From Oceanibium sediminis (GTDB lineage: Bacteria; Pseudomonadota; Alphaproteobacteria; Rhodobacterales; Rhodobacteraceae): 64,000 nucleotides of DNA. The notes under the pieces were generated by a model. It ran no database searches, was not told the origin of the DNA, and saw only the letters and a program-made list of their open reading frames with translations. The stretch lies in the NCBI RefSeq assembly GCF_003265325.1, contig NZ_QGNX01000007.1, positions 85,696-149,695 of the forward strand, in the 5' to 3' direction. The position numbers and the translations under genes were made by a program. Shown here piece by piece: positions 26,669 to 35,801 of this stretch (within the stretch, counting starts at the first letter, position 1; the number at the start of each line of letters is the position of its first letter).

Positions 26669-27475
26669 TCAGGCCAATTCATCAGTCCAGACCTTGAATT
26701 CCGTCAAGGTGCTCTGGCCGAACGTCTGAGTCAGAGGGACATCGGCGGCATCGCGGCCGCGCGCGATCAGGATTCTCGCATACTTCGGCTTGTTGTTCCG
26801 TGGGTCGAACATGTGCCATTCACCGGCAAGGAACACCTCCATCCACGCGGCAAAATCCCCGGGCGGATGAGGGAGAGGTTCACCGATGTCGCTCAGATAT
26901 CCGGTGCAGTAGCGTGCCGGAATGTTCATGCAGCGACACAAGGCGATGGCGAGATGGGCAAAGTCGCGGCAGACACCCTGGCGCTCGGACAGGGTCTGCG
27001 ATGCGGTGCGTGTCGCCTTCGCCTGCATATAGTCGAAGCGGACATGCCCTTCCACGAAATCACAGATCGCCTGAACGCGAGACCATCCGGGTTCAGTGGT
27101 CTCAAAAAGGCGCCATGCCTCCTCCGACAGTAGGTCGGTATCGCAATACCTGCTGCCCTGCAGAAACACGAGCGTCTCGAATGGCAGATCCTGAACCGTG
27201 TGCTGATGAGCGTCCGGATAGCTGGGATCAGGTTGGCCCGTGTCGCGGAAGATGCCATCCGTCGACAGGCAGAAGTCGCCTGCCGGCGCCAAAAGGCGCG
27301 TACACCAGTTGCCGAAGCCATCCCGGTAGCTTTCGAGTGGTACGCTCGGCGACGTCACGAGAAAATCGGCACGCTCCAGATCGCTAAAACGTGAGTAGTG
27401 AACGTTTAGCAGCGCGATCATCGGTGTCGGCTGAGGCAGGCTGTATTGCAGACGACACCCTATGCTGACACGCAT
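26669..27475 (-). CDS. Transglutaminase-like protein, second subgroup
   Basis: 268 aa from the ATG at 27475, the start that matches the family (MRVSIGCRLQYSLPQPTPMI). The upstream ATG at 27610 overlaps the repeat-protein gene and is rejected. The nucleophile region is GVCRDFAHLAIALCRCMNIPA and the Asp region WHMFDPRNN. At the canonical His position the sequence is DFAAWMEVF, so His is replaced by Ala; to my recollection this subgroup often lacks that His, and H of WHMFD might serve instead. It is encoded downstream of the Cys-repeat protein gene in the operon that also holds transglutaminase 1. Confidence 0.8.
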   Translation of the reverse strand: MRVSIGCRLQYSLPQPTPMIALLNVHYSRFSDLERADFLVTSPSVPLESYRDGFGNWCTRLLAPAGDFCLSTDGIFRDTGQPDPSYPDAHQHTVQDLPFETLVFLQGSRYCDTDLLSEEAWRLFETTEPGWSRVQAICDFVEGHVRFDYMQAKATRTASQTLSERQGVCRDFAHLAIALCRCMNIPARYCTGYLSDIGEPLPHPPGDFAAWMEVFLAGEWHMFDPRNNKPKYARILIARGRDAADVPLTQTFGQSTLTEFKVWTDELA

Positions 27476-27509
27476 GCCGGAGACTCGGTCGCGCATGGCA
27501 CTGTTGCTA

Positions 27510-28409
27510 TTATCTTCCAAGGATACACACCCCTTCGGATAGCCGGAATCCCCGATCGCAGCTCCAGCGGTTGCCAGATTGCTCGAAATGGGCGTTTTTA
27601 GGCAGATCAATGACGATACAGGCGCCGCTCAGCGGCTCAAACCCACGCTCACAGCTCCAGCCCGGTCCATTGGATGTCTGATCAAGAAAGGCGTTTTCAG
27701 GCAGGGTAATAGCGTCACACCGGTCGCCGATCTTGACGAAGCCTCTCTCGCAGGCCCACGCGGCGCCGTAGCTTGCGTTCGTCCGGTAGCCGTTCTGCGG
27801 CACGAAGATCGGGAGGCAGGCCCCCGCATTCGAGGAATAACCGCGATTGCATTCCCAACCCGTCCCCGAGGTATCTTGTGTCAGATAGGCATGCTCGGGA
27901 AGAACGATGGGTACGCACGCCTCGCGCTCCTGCCGGAAGCCGCGTTTACATTGCCAATCGTAGCCTGAAGATCGAAGGAAGGAGTTGGCGGGCACCGGAA
28001 TGGGATTGCAGGACGTCCCGCTCACCTGCTCATACCCACGACCGCACGCCCAGCCCGGCCCAAAGGAGCGCCCGGTGGGATAAGCATTGTCAGGGATTGC
28101 GAACGCCAGGCATTCTTCGCCTTCCAGCCGATAACCAAGATCGCAGATCCATCCGCTACCATAGCTGCGCGCCTGAGCATTCTGAGGTATCGGGCCGCTG
28201 CCATCCTGCGCAAAGACAGGGAAGGCCAGGGACGCGACCAAACCGGCGACGAACGCCAGCTTCGAGATCAGCCGCTTCAGCGGTTGCTTCGTCGGTTTGT
28301 TGCCGCCTACACGTCTTTCAGGATTGGTAGCCTCCGACGTCGGCGCCAGCAGATTTTCCGCGTGTATTACGGCCGGTTCCGCCGGATGTGAGTTGGCGTT
28401 AGTGTTCAT
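27510..28409 (-). CDS. Membrane-anchored protein with seven Cys-pair repeats
   Basis: 299 aa. A cytoplasmic N-terminus of ~47 residues and one hydrophobic segment (~48-68, LISKLAFVAGLVASLAFPVFA) precede seven tandem units of about 31-34 residues. Each unit starts [IVL]PxN/H, followed by an aromatic or Gly-rich part, W-x-C-x-x-G-[YF] and a second Cys about eleven residues later, giving 14 cysteines. Probably a periplasmic or surface domain stabilised by one disulfide per repeat. WxCxRGY-type repeats occur in other alphaproteobacterial exported proteins, but I know no function. The gene starts 3 bases after the stop of the upstream gene and is followed by transglutaminase 2. Confidence 0.75.
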   Translation of the reverse strand: MNTNANSHPAEPAVIHAENLLAPTSEATNPERRVGGNKPTKQPLKRLISKLAFVAGLVASLAFPVFAQDGSGPIPQNAQARSYGSGWICDLGYRLEGEECLAFAIPDNAYPTGRSFGPGWACGRGYEQVSGTSCNPIPVPANSFLRSSGYDWQCKRGFRQEREACVPIVLPEHAYLTQDTSGTGWECNRGYSSNAGACLPIFVPQNGYRTNASYGAAWACERGFVKIGDRCDAITLPENAFLDQTSNGPGWSCERGFEPLSGACIVIDLPKNAHFEQSGNRWSCDRGFRLSEGVCILGR

Positions 28410-28412
28410 CGC

Positions 28413-28757
28413 TTAAAGCTCGAGCGCCGCGAGACAGGCTTGCGCGATGTCGCGGTCCGGAGCGTCGGTTCCCGGAACCGTCGCCCAGCCTAAGGCCATA
28501 ACAGCGTCCCGCCGCTGATATGTCGAGGCGGCCCGGATCTTTTCCAGCTTCTCTGCCCTTGCGGGGTCGGAGCGTGCCATGTCGAGGCAGACCGGTACCA
28601 TGGAGGCGACAACGTCGTCTCTGGACATCGCCATCGCTCTGTCGTTCGCGGCTCCGCCAGTTACCCAGCCGCCCCATGTGAAGCCGATGACACCGACGCA
28701 TACCGCGCCGATCAGCGCGCCATATATCCCAGGTTTGAGCCATTCGGGAGTGTTCAT
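28413..28757 (-). CDS. Small membrane-anchored hypothetical protein
   Basis: 114 aa with one hydrophobic segment (residues ~10-32, IYGALIGAVCVGVIGFTWGGWV) and a ~80-residue soluble part with two Cys (VPVCLDMAR; AQACLAAL). The ATG at 28757 overlaps the upstream stop (ATGA), so translation is coupled. Function unknown; related short proteins occur in Rhodobacteraceae to my knowledge. Confidence 0.6.
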   Translation of the reverse strand: MNTPEWLKPGIYGALIGAVCVGVIGFTWGGWVTGGAANDRAMAMSRDDVVASMVPVCLDMARSDPARAEKLEKIRAASTYQRRDAVMALGWATVPGTDAPDRDIAQACLAALEL

Positions 28758-29068
28758 GTTCTATCCTCCTGCGGGGAAAGCGCCGCCGCGCTATGTTTGT
28801 TCTTTTCGGTCGTGGCCGCATCCCGGCTCAGCGCCTCTTTCAGGTCGCGCTCGGAAATCGCTCGTAACTCAGTACGTCCCGCATGACTGCCCCTGCCGTG
28901 CACCGTCAGAAAGGTCGCAGTTCGCCGATATGCCTCGAAGGTCAGCCCCTGGAGAAGCTCCTCTTCGACAAGCACTTCGTAGTCGCCCGCGGGCAAATCG
29001 CCCGGGTATCCTGACAGGGTGAACGGGTTCGAAAACGTCACCGTCGATCTGGTCGACCGCATGTTCAT
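28754..29068 (-). CDS. PAG-Y module protein, first gene of the operon
   Basis: 104 aa from the ATG at 29068 (an ATG five codons upstream is possible). The core FSNPFTLSGYPGDLPAGDYE parallels [20 protein letters not shown] of the protein at 25574-26320, followed in both by an aromatic/basic segment (RRTATFLTVH / [10 protein letters not shown]). It heads the operon 28754-24600. Function unknown. Confidence 0.65.
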   Translation of the reverse strand: MNMRSTRSTVTFSNPFTLSGYPGDLPAGDYEVLVEEELLQGLTFEAYRRTATFLTVHGRGSHAGRTELRAISERDLKEALSRDAATTEKNKHSAAALSPQEDRT

Positions 29069-29334
29069 ACAAGGTCTCCGCAATGCAGGAAGATCCGTCG
29101 CTCACGATTGTTGAAGGCCGCTCTGATCACAGGCCTGAACAGTCGAACGATTTCTCCAATTGTACGTCGGAATGGTTCAGCTGGCGCTGACACATGTTAG
29201 TCCCGGCCACCGAACCGGTTGCGAACTCAATGGGGACAGTTGCCAGCACTGACCTGTGTAAGGGCGCTGGGACTGACCTGCGCGTATCCTTAGCGAAACA
29301 GGGACGATTTGCGTTCCTGCGTCGAAGGAATGGA

Positions 29335-29766
29335 ATGACGATGGTCGAACCTAATGTTCTCAACTCACACCCGCCCGAATTCGAGCGATTTCTCTATGCC
29401 GCGGTCGGCGAGGACCGGAACGGATATGTCGTGACGGTCCTCTCCACGCTCGCGCGGCTCGGCCTCGATCCATGGAAAGAAACCGCTGAACTGGTTACGC
29501 TGGGGCGCGATGCCGCGCGAGCGCGTTTGGGAACGCTGCTTGCTCGATTTCGGGATGTTCCCTCGCTCGCAAGCGACTACGGCAGAGTCGCACAAGACCT
29601 GAGCCAACTGCTTCCCGAACGCCAGACGTCAGGCGGCCTGAAACGAGCAGCCTCGACGATCACCGGCGCCCGCCCGGGCCCAAGCGGAGCGATCTGGACT
29701 GTGCTCGCGATCATCTTTGCCCTGTTTCAATTGTTCTTGTTTGGTGGGTCGGGGTCAGGTGAATGA
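29335..29766 (+). CDS. C-terminally anchored hypothetical protein
   Basis: 143 aa from the ATG at 29335, preceded by aagga. It begins MTMVEPNVLNSH, continues as a soluble helical domain (LYAAVGEDRNGYVVTVLSTL...) and ends in a single hydrophobic segment (IWTVLAIIFALFQLFLFGG) followed by a few Gly/Ser residues: a tail-anchored arrangement. The stop overlaps the start of the NTF2-like gene (ATGA). Divergent from the 29068 operon. Family not recognised. Confidence 0.6.
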   Translation: MTMVEPNVLNSHPPEFERFLYAAVGEDRNGYVVTVLSTLARLGLDPWKETAELVTLGRDAARARLGTLLARFRDVPSLASDYGRVAQDLSQLLPERQTSGGLKRAASTITGARPGPSGAIWTVLAIIFALFQLFLFGGSGSGE

Positions 29767-30176
29767 CCCTTTCCATCAAGAAAGAAGCCGCATCGGCCCA
29801 TGCAGCGAACCTCGTCGGCACCCTGTCCCCGAATGAACGGGAGATTCTCTGGGACATGGAGGAACACTTCTGGACCAACGGGGCCGACAGCGCGAGGGCG
29901 ACAACTGCGACCAATGCCGTGATGATCTTTCCCTATCCGCCCGGCATTCTCCAGGGTGACCAGATCTGGACCCATCTTCGGCGGAGGACCGGCTGGCATT
30001 CCGTGGTCATGGCCGAACGGCGCACGACACGGTGCGGTGACATCGCCATACTTACATACCGTGTCTCGGCACAGAAGCCCGACGTGCCGATCTTCAAGGC
30101 GCTTTGCGCCTCTACATACCTTCACGACGAGGGCAGATGGGTGAGACTCTCACACCAGCAAACCACTGTGACTTGA
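29763..30176 (+). CDS. NTF2-like (SnoaL/DUF4440-type) protein
   Basis: 137 aa, a single cone-shaped alpha+beta domain: helix with LWDMEEHFWTNGADSARATT, then FPYPPGILQGDQIW, and a closing strand pair ending RWVRLSHQQTTVT. This matches small DUF4440/SnoaL-like proteins of proteobacteria. It could be a stand-alone small enzyme or a binding protein. It is translationally coupled to the tail-anchored protein upstream. Confidence 0.7.
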   Translation: MTLSIKKEAASAHAANLVGTLSPNEREILWDMEEHFWTNGADSARATTATNAVMIFPYPPGILQGDQIWTHLRRRTGWHSVVMAERRTTRCGDIAILTYRVSAQKPDVPIFKALCASTYLHDEGRWVRLSHQQTTVT

Positions 30177-30468
30177 AGTGCGTTTGGTGCTGTATCAACC
30201 GGGGCAGGCGTCTGCATGCAGCCTATCACCCCGCGGCCAGCATACCTATTCGCTCCGGGCGCTGACGGGAATCCGCGGTGGTACGTGCTGGGACTGCCCT
30301 GCGTCAGTGCGGCGAGGCGCTGACATGGACTAGGTTAGAACGGCCCGCTGAATACATGGTGGCGCAGGTTTCCCAGTACCGGAGAAGCGTTCGGGCATGC
30401 CGCCCCCCAACTGGTCGTCATGTCGGCACCCTTCATGTTCTCGGAACGTCCGTGAAAAGACAATTCCA
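30177..30468. other. Intergenic stretch, nothing recognised
   Basis: No frame with a credible start or motif and no inverted repeat was seen between the NTF2-like gene and the small broken gene at 30469. Confidence 0.4.
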
Positions 30469-30657
30469 ATGACTCCCGAACCGAACAGGACTGCCGGGAA
30501 GATGACGTCCGTAAAGGCCGCGTGGGACAAGACGCCCACTGGTCCGCAGAAGGGTCCGTTGCTCAAGCACTACCAGGCAGCCGAGTAGGCAAACACGGCG
30601 AAGAACGACGTCGAGACCAACGAGGAACTCGATGCGGCGACCCGCGCTCTCGCGTGA
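30469..30657 (+). pseudogene. Small protein gene with in-frame amber codon
   Basis: Starting MTPEPNRTAGKMTSVKAAWD, the frame reads to HYQAAE, meets TAG at 30586-30588 and then continues in the same frame as ANTAKNDVETNEELDAATRA before TGA at 30655. The continuation has the same Lys/Ala/Glu helical character, which is what a point nonsense mutation in a ~62-aa protein would leave. Similar short helical proteins with LKHYxxAExA and ELDAATRAL are, to my recollection, widespread in alphaproteobacteria. Confidence 0.6.
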
Positions 30658-30715
30658 CCTTCGGCGTCTGACGTGAACACTGGGGCCGCCTGCCGAGCAA
30701 AGGAAGGTGGCCCTA

Positions 30716-31450
30716 TCATTTTAGAAGCGGCCCGGTCTGGTCCAGATATTCTGGATTGAACTCGGCAAGTTCCACCAGCCCGCCATAGTCGTGAAACGTC
30801 ACACGGCCGTCCCGAAAGGTCACCAGCTCACTCTCCCGAAGCTGCCGCAGGACCCGGTTCACATGGACCGCGCTCAGCCCAAGCGTATCGGCGAGGTGGT
30901 ACTGCGTCAGCGGGCAGTCGAATCCTTCCTTGCTGCCGACCCCTACCAGGGCAAGCCGCGATCCCAGCTCCAGTAGGAAATGCGCCATGCGGGCGTCCGC
31001 ATCACGTCGACCGATCCCGACAAGATGCTCCACGACCATCGCCTCGTCCCTTGACGCCGCCCAGAGTATGGCGGTTGCTAGGCGAGGGGTCTGCGCGAAA
31101 GCCTCAAGAAGGTCGCTCGTCATCACTTCGGCAGCCTCGATGTCGACGATGGGTTCGAAACTGTGATCGGAAGTGCGCAACAAGATGCTCCGCAACCCCA
31201 GAAAATCCCCCGGCACCTGGAAATCGACGATCTGCCGCGTCCCGTCGGCCTGCAGCTTGTAGGAACAGACCCAACCCGAGGACAGAATATAAGCGGACTG
31301 AGCCGACTGGCCCTGATGCACCATGTCACGTCCTGCGACAAAGGAGCGGCGACGCTGGTGCAGTCTCTCAAGCACGGCCAGTTCAACCTCCGACAGCGCG
31401 ACGAAGGCCGAAAGCTTGCGGGTCAGTGGGCTGTGTTCAACTGGTCTCAT
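30716..31450 (-). CDS. Crp/Fnr-family transcriptional regulator
   Basis: 244 aa from the ATG at 31450 (an ATG 16 codons upstream is less likely). The N-terminal cyclic-nucleotide-binding fold spans ~20-140 (GWVCSYKLQADGTRQIVDFQ; PGDFLG). The helix-turn-helix LTQYHLADTLGLSAVHVNRV lies near 185-205. There is no N-terminal Cys cluster, so it is not an oxygen-sensing FNR. It is divergent from the 31600-33929 block that includes groESL and may respond to redox, stress or a nucleotide. Confidence 0.85.
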   Translation of the reverse strand: MRPVEHSPLTRKLSAFVALSEVELAVLERLHQRRRSFVAGRDMVHQGQSAQSAYILSSGWVCSYKLQADGTRQIVDFQVPGDFLGLRSILLRTSDHSFEPIVDIEAAEVMTSDLLEAFAQTPRLATAILWAASRDEAMVVEHLVGIGRRDADARMAHFLLELGSRLALVGVGSKEGFDCPLTQYHLADTLGLSAVHVNRVLRQLRESELVTFRDGRVTFHDYGGLVELAEFNPEYLDQTGPLLK

Positions 31451-31599
31451 GGGCCTCCTGGTGTGTCGTGCCCCAAGAGCAGAAATCGGCCCGGACACTG
31501 CTCTGGATCAGTCCAGCATAGTGCACTTCCTGCGAGAAGTACGGATGTATCTGAACCTCACCTTCCCCGGGGATCACGATGCCAAGAAGGGAAACCCAG

Positions 31600-31836
31600 A
31601 TGTCCACGGCGCGCGAACATGCAGGCCAAGCCGCCCTATCAATCTGCGAGGCGCTCCTGCTTGCCATGAACGATCGCGGTTTGCTGCCGGAGCACGAGAT
31701 CGTGGGGGTTCTTCGCGACGCGGCGGCGACCCACGAGAACGCCGTTGGCACCGAACCCGAAATGGAAAATCACCGGGCCGTCGCAGAATTGATCAACGCG
31801 ATCATCGCTGGCGGAAACTCGGTTCGACGCTCGTGA
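31600..31836 (+). CDS. Small helical hypothetical protein
   Basis: 78 aa from the ATG at 31600, preceded by gaaggga. Almost entirely helical (ALSICEALLLAMNDRGLLPE; AVAELINAIIAGG). No known domain. It is encoded 132 bases upstream of groES on the same strand and could be part of the stress transcript. Confidence 0.55.
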   Translation: MSTAREHAGQAALSICEALLLAMNDRGLLPEHEIVGVLRDAAATHENAVGTEPEMENHRAVAELINAIIAGGNSVRRS

Positions 31837-31968
31837 CACGCTACCGCGACGGTGTCGATCCGTATTCTCGGAGTAGAAACCGAACAGGATACCGCCGCCT
31901 TGCGCGGACTGCAGCTGAGCATTCGACCGGGTCAGCTCCGCCAACGAACCTCGACAAGGAGCACGTCG

Positions 31969-32256
31969 ATGTCATTCACCCCACTACACGACCGGGTTCT
32001 CGTTCGCCGCATTGAAGGCGACGCGACGACCAAGGGCGGCCTCATCATTCCCGATACCGCCAAGGAGAAGCCCCAAGAAGGCGAAGTCGTCTCCGTTGGC
32101 GCCGGGGGAAGGCGCGACGACGGCGAGCGCATCCCCATGGATGTCAAATCCGGCGACCGGATCCTCTTTGGAAAATGGTCTGCGTCGGAGGTTAAACTCG
32201 ATGGCGACGACCTTCTGATCATGAAGGAGAGCGACATTCTCGGCGCGATTGCCTGA
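31969..32256 (+). CDS. groES: Co-chaperonin GroES
   Basis: 95 aa, normal length, from the ATG at 31969 preceded by aagga. [36 protein letters not shown]... contains the mobile loop ([16 protein letters not shown]) and the C-terminal dome region. It caps the GroEL cylinder. No CIRCE element (TTAGCACTC-N9-GAGTGCTAA) is found upstream, so the HrcA route is not supported; sigma-32 control is possible but not visible. Probably an accessory copy. Confidence 0.97.
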   Translation: MSFTPLHDRVLVRRIEGDATTKGGLIIPDTAKEKPQEGEVVSVGAGGRRDDGERIPMDVKSGDRILFGKWSASEVKLDGDDLLIMKESDILGAIA

Positions 32257-32264
32257 GTCCGTAA

Positions 32265-33929
<1,665 letters not shown>

Positions 33930-34035
33930 ATTGCCAAGGCCTGGGGGCAGGACCGTCCGGGCGTGATATAAGAATCTTGATCGACATGAAATCTGATCAA
34001 TTCGTCAGAAAAATCCGGAACCAGGAGCAACTGAA

Positions 34036-34170
34036 ATGACCAAAGGTGACAAGCAACGCGGCAACCGTGAAGCGAAGAAACCCAAGAAGGTAAAGGAGAA
34101 GGTCGTTGCGACAGCCGACTTCACGAAGGGCAAAGCCCTGACCAATCTTGGCGAGCACAAGAAGAAATAG
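34036..34170 (+). CDS. Tiny basic protein
   Basis: 44 aa, MTKGDKQRGNREAKKPKKVK then EKVVATADFT and ending GEHKKK; 15 lysines/arginines, no hydrophobic segment. The ATG has gagcaactga upstream, a weak SD. Short proteins starting MTKGxKxRGNREAKKPKK occur in many alphaproteobacteria to my knowledge. Encoded 106 bases downstream of groEL, perhaps co-expressed. It may bind nucleic acid, but that is a guess from charge. Confidence 0.6.
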   Translation: MTKGDKQRGNREAKKPKKVKEKVVATADFTKGKALTNLGEHKKK

Positions 34171-34330
34171 GCAGCGGGCCAAGTGCTCTTCCGTCACTGG
34201 ACATGGAGCCAGGTGGCAGCGAGAGACGCGGCGACTTGCTGCATCGGGCAGCCTCTGGCCCGCACAAAGATACGTTGATGAGTTGCCGGAGAGACCGCGC
34301 GACACGCGTATTTGATCAAGAAACAGCGAG

Positions 34331-34560
34331 TTAGCAAAGGCATTCCCACGCCTGATCTCGCATCACAGCGTAGTCGCTCTCCATTTCCGCGATCACCGGT
34401 CCCTCCGGCAGTAGGGCCAGTTCTTCGGCCACCCGGCCCTGGAACTCGCGGCTGTACTCGACCACTGGCGGACACGCCCTTGGACCACCGCCGTCAGAAC
34501 TGACCGTCGCGCATCCGCTCAGCCAGATCGTCGCGAGAGCGAGGGCGACGTGCCCACCTA
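34331..34560 (-). pseudogene. Phage outer-membrane spanin-like (Rz1) remnant
   Basis: On the minus strand: GGHVALALATIWLSGCATVS (lipobox LSGC), then CPPVVEYSREFQGRVAEELA and ALLPEGPVIAEMESDYAV. A signal/lipobox followed by CPP and a helical EL-rich region matches the small lipoprotein that follows the membrane protein in lysis modules of alphaproteobacterial phages. No start codon exists in this frame (stop codon upstream), so it is broken by a frameshift near its beginning. Confidence 0.5.
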
Positions 34561-34710
34561 GAACATTCGTCGTTGGGCCTCATGGGTTCTTTCCATGGTA
34601 TCGAGCTGTTGTGCCAGACGCCCGGCACGTTCCCCGGAGCGGCGCAGCGTCAGCGGGAACAGAAGGATCGCGAGGGCGATGACACCGTAGCGGATCGCCG
34701 CGCGCGTCTA
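34558..34710 (-). pseudogene. Phage inner-membrane spanin-like (Rz) remnant
   Basis: The minus strand reads AAIRYGVIALAILLFPLTLR followed by RSGERAGRLAQQLDTMERTH and EAQRRMF-stop: one membrane helix followed by a short coiled-coil, the i-spanin plan. It is shorter than usual, lacks a start and meets a stop at its N-side. It directly precedes the lipoprotein remnant, as in phage lysis cassettes. Confidence 0.5.
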
Positions 34711-34745
34711 TGCCGATCCGGCGAGCATGGCCAATAGCCCGCCGA

Positions 34746-34880
34746 TCACCGCAGCCCCCGGCGCCAGTCGTCGAGACGCGCACAGATTGTCACCGCGATC
34801 TCGCCGAGCGCCACGGCGATGAGCACCCACCGCAGAGTGTCGAGATACGGGACGAGCGGCAGGATGGCAGGATGGCGGTC
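34746..34880 (-). pseudogene. Phage endolysin/holin C-terminal remnant
   Basis: The minus strand reads LPLVPYLDTLRWVLIAVALG followed by EIAVTICARLDDWRRGLR-stop. A single C-terminal helix ending in RxDDWxxG is found at the end of lysozyme/holin-type proteins in phages of this group. The enzymatic part is missing; sequence to the right is recombinase. Confidence 0.4.
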
Positions 34881-34889
34881 TGGGTCTCG

Positions 34890-35439
34890 GCGAGCGTCGC
34901 GACGCCTGCCGCGCCGCCACCTTCAGCTCTTCCGCGAAGGCGGCGGCGTTCTTGGTGACAGTCACCCTGAGCGACACACCGCCCTTGCCGGCCCTCCTGA
35001 TCGCCGCGGCCCGTTGGAGGTTACCCAGTTCACCCCTCGCGCTTTGGCGGCCGCCAGTGCCTCCTTCGTGCGCCGGGAGATCGCCTCCCGCTCCTGCTGG
35101 GCCACCATGGTCATGATTCCCACAGTCAGGTCGTTCGCCTCCGGCATGTCGCAAGCGATGTACCTGACGCCACTGTCGCGCAGCGTCAGAAGGAAGGCAG
35201 CGTTCCGGCTGAGCCGGTCGAGCTTCGCAATGACCAGTGTCGCCCCCGTGAGCCGCGCGTGGGTCAGCGCCCCCTGAAGCTGCGGCCGGCCTCGACCTCG
35301 GTGAAGCGCGCGAGGACTGTGGCGCCGCGCTCTATGGCGAGGCGTCGATCGCCCTGCGCTGAGCCGCCAACCCCAGCCCCGACTTCCCCTGCCGGGCCGT
35401 GGAGGCCCGCTCGTAGGCGACAAATCGGGCTGCTGCCAT
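34890..35439 (-). pseudogene. Small serine recombinase/resolvase, frameshifted
   Basis: The ATG at 35439 starts MAAARFVAYERASTARQGKS, the resolvase N-terminus with catalytic Ser (RAST, where RVST is usual). After a frameshift near 35345 the protein continues as LTGATLVIAKLDRLSRNAAF and then VGIMTMVAQQEREAISRRTK. A second frame gives AAAIRRAGKGGVSLRVTVTK, the usual linker. It then breaks off into phage lysis debris. At least two shifts, so inactive. Confidence 0.7.
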
Positions 35440-35801
35440 GGGGCGTACAAACCTGCGTAACGTTGGTTGCGCAGCTGTGTCCGATACTCGTTGGGACTAG
35501 TGTAGCGCTGCAGTCGACGCTGGTTTCTTGGCCTGGACATGGATTTCCGCTTTGAGCCCTTTTCTGCACGATGCTGTGCCGCGTTCGAACGGAAGCATGG
35601 CGGGGCAATCCGGACGTTCGGTGAGTGCGCGCTAGGCGTATTCCTGACCCTACCGGGATATTTGGAGAAGGGCCTGACGGGAAGCCAGACAGATGAATTT
35701 TATGCCCATCGGTGGCCAAAGACTATCATTTGACGCCGACGAGCTTGTCATAAATCAGGGCTCCAATGACGGGTCTTGCCCAGTATCCCACATCTTCCGC
35801 T
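35440..35801. other. Intergenic stretch, nothing recognised
   Basis: Between the resolvase remnant and the end of the gentisate dioxygenase gene no frame has a start signal or a known motif. Confidence 0.4.

Noticed and set aside
26669-27475. Loss of the catalytic His as evidence that the second transglutaminase is dead
   Set aside because: To my recollection this subgroup generally lacks His at the canonical place, so the change is not unusual and was kept only as a remark.
30658-30715. Bidirectional terminator between the broken small gene and the Crp/Fnr gene
   Set aside because: ggggccgcc...ggtggccc could pair, but the loop is long and no T-run follows on either side.
31837-31968. Possible CIRCE element upstream of groES
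   Set aside because: No TTAGCACTC-like inverted repeat on either strand.
35539-35733. 64-codon plus frame between resolvase and dioxygenase genes
   Set aside because: No SD, no motif, and composition like the surrounding debris.
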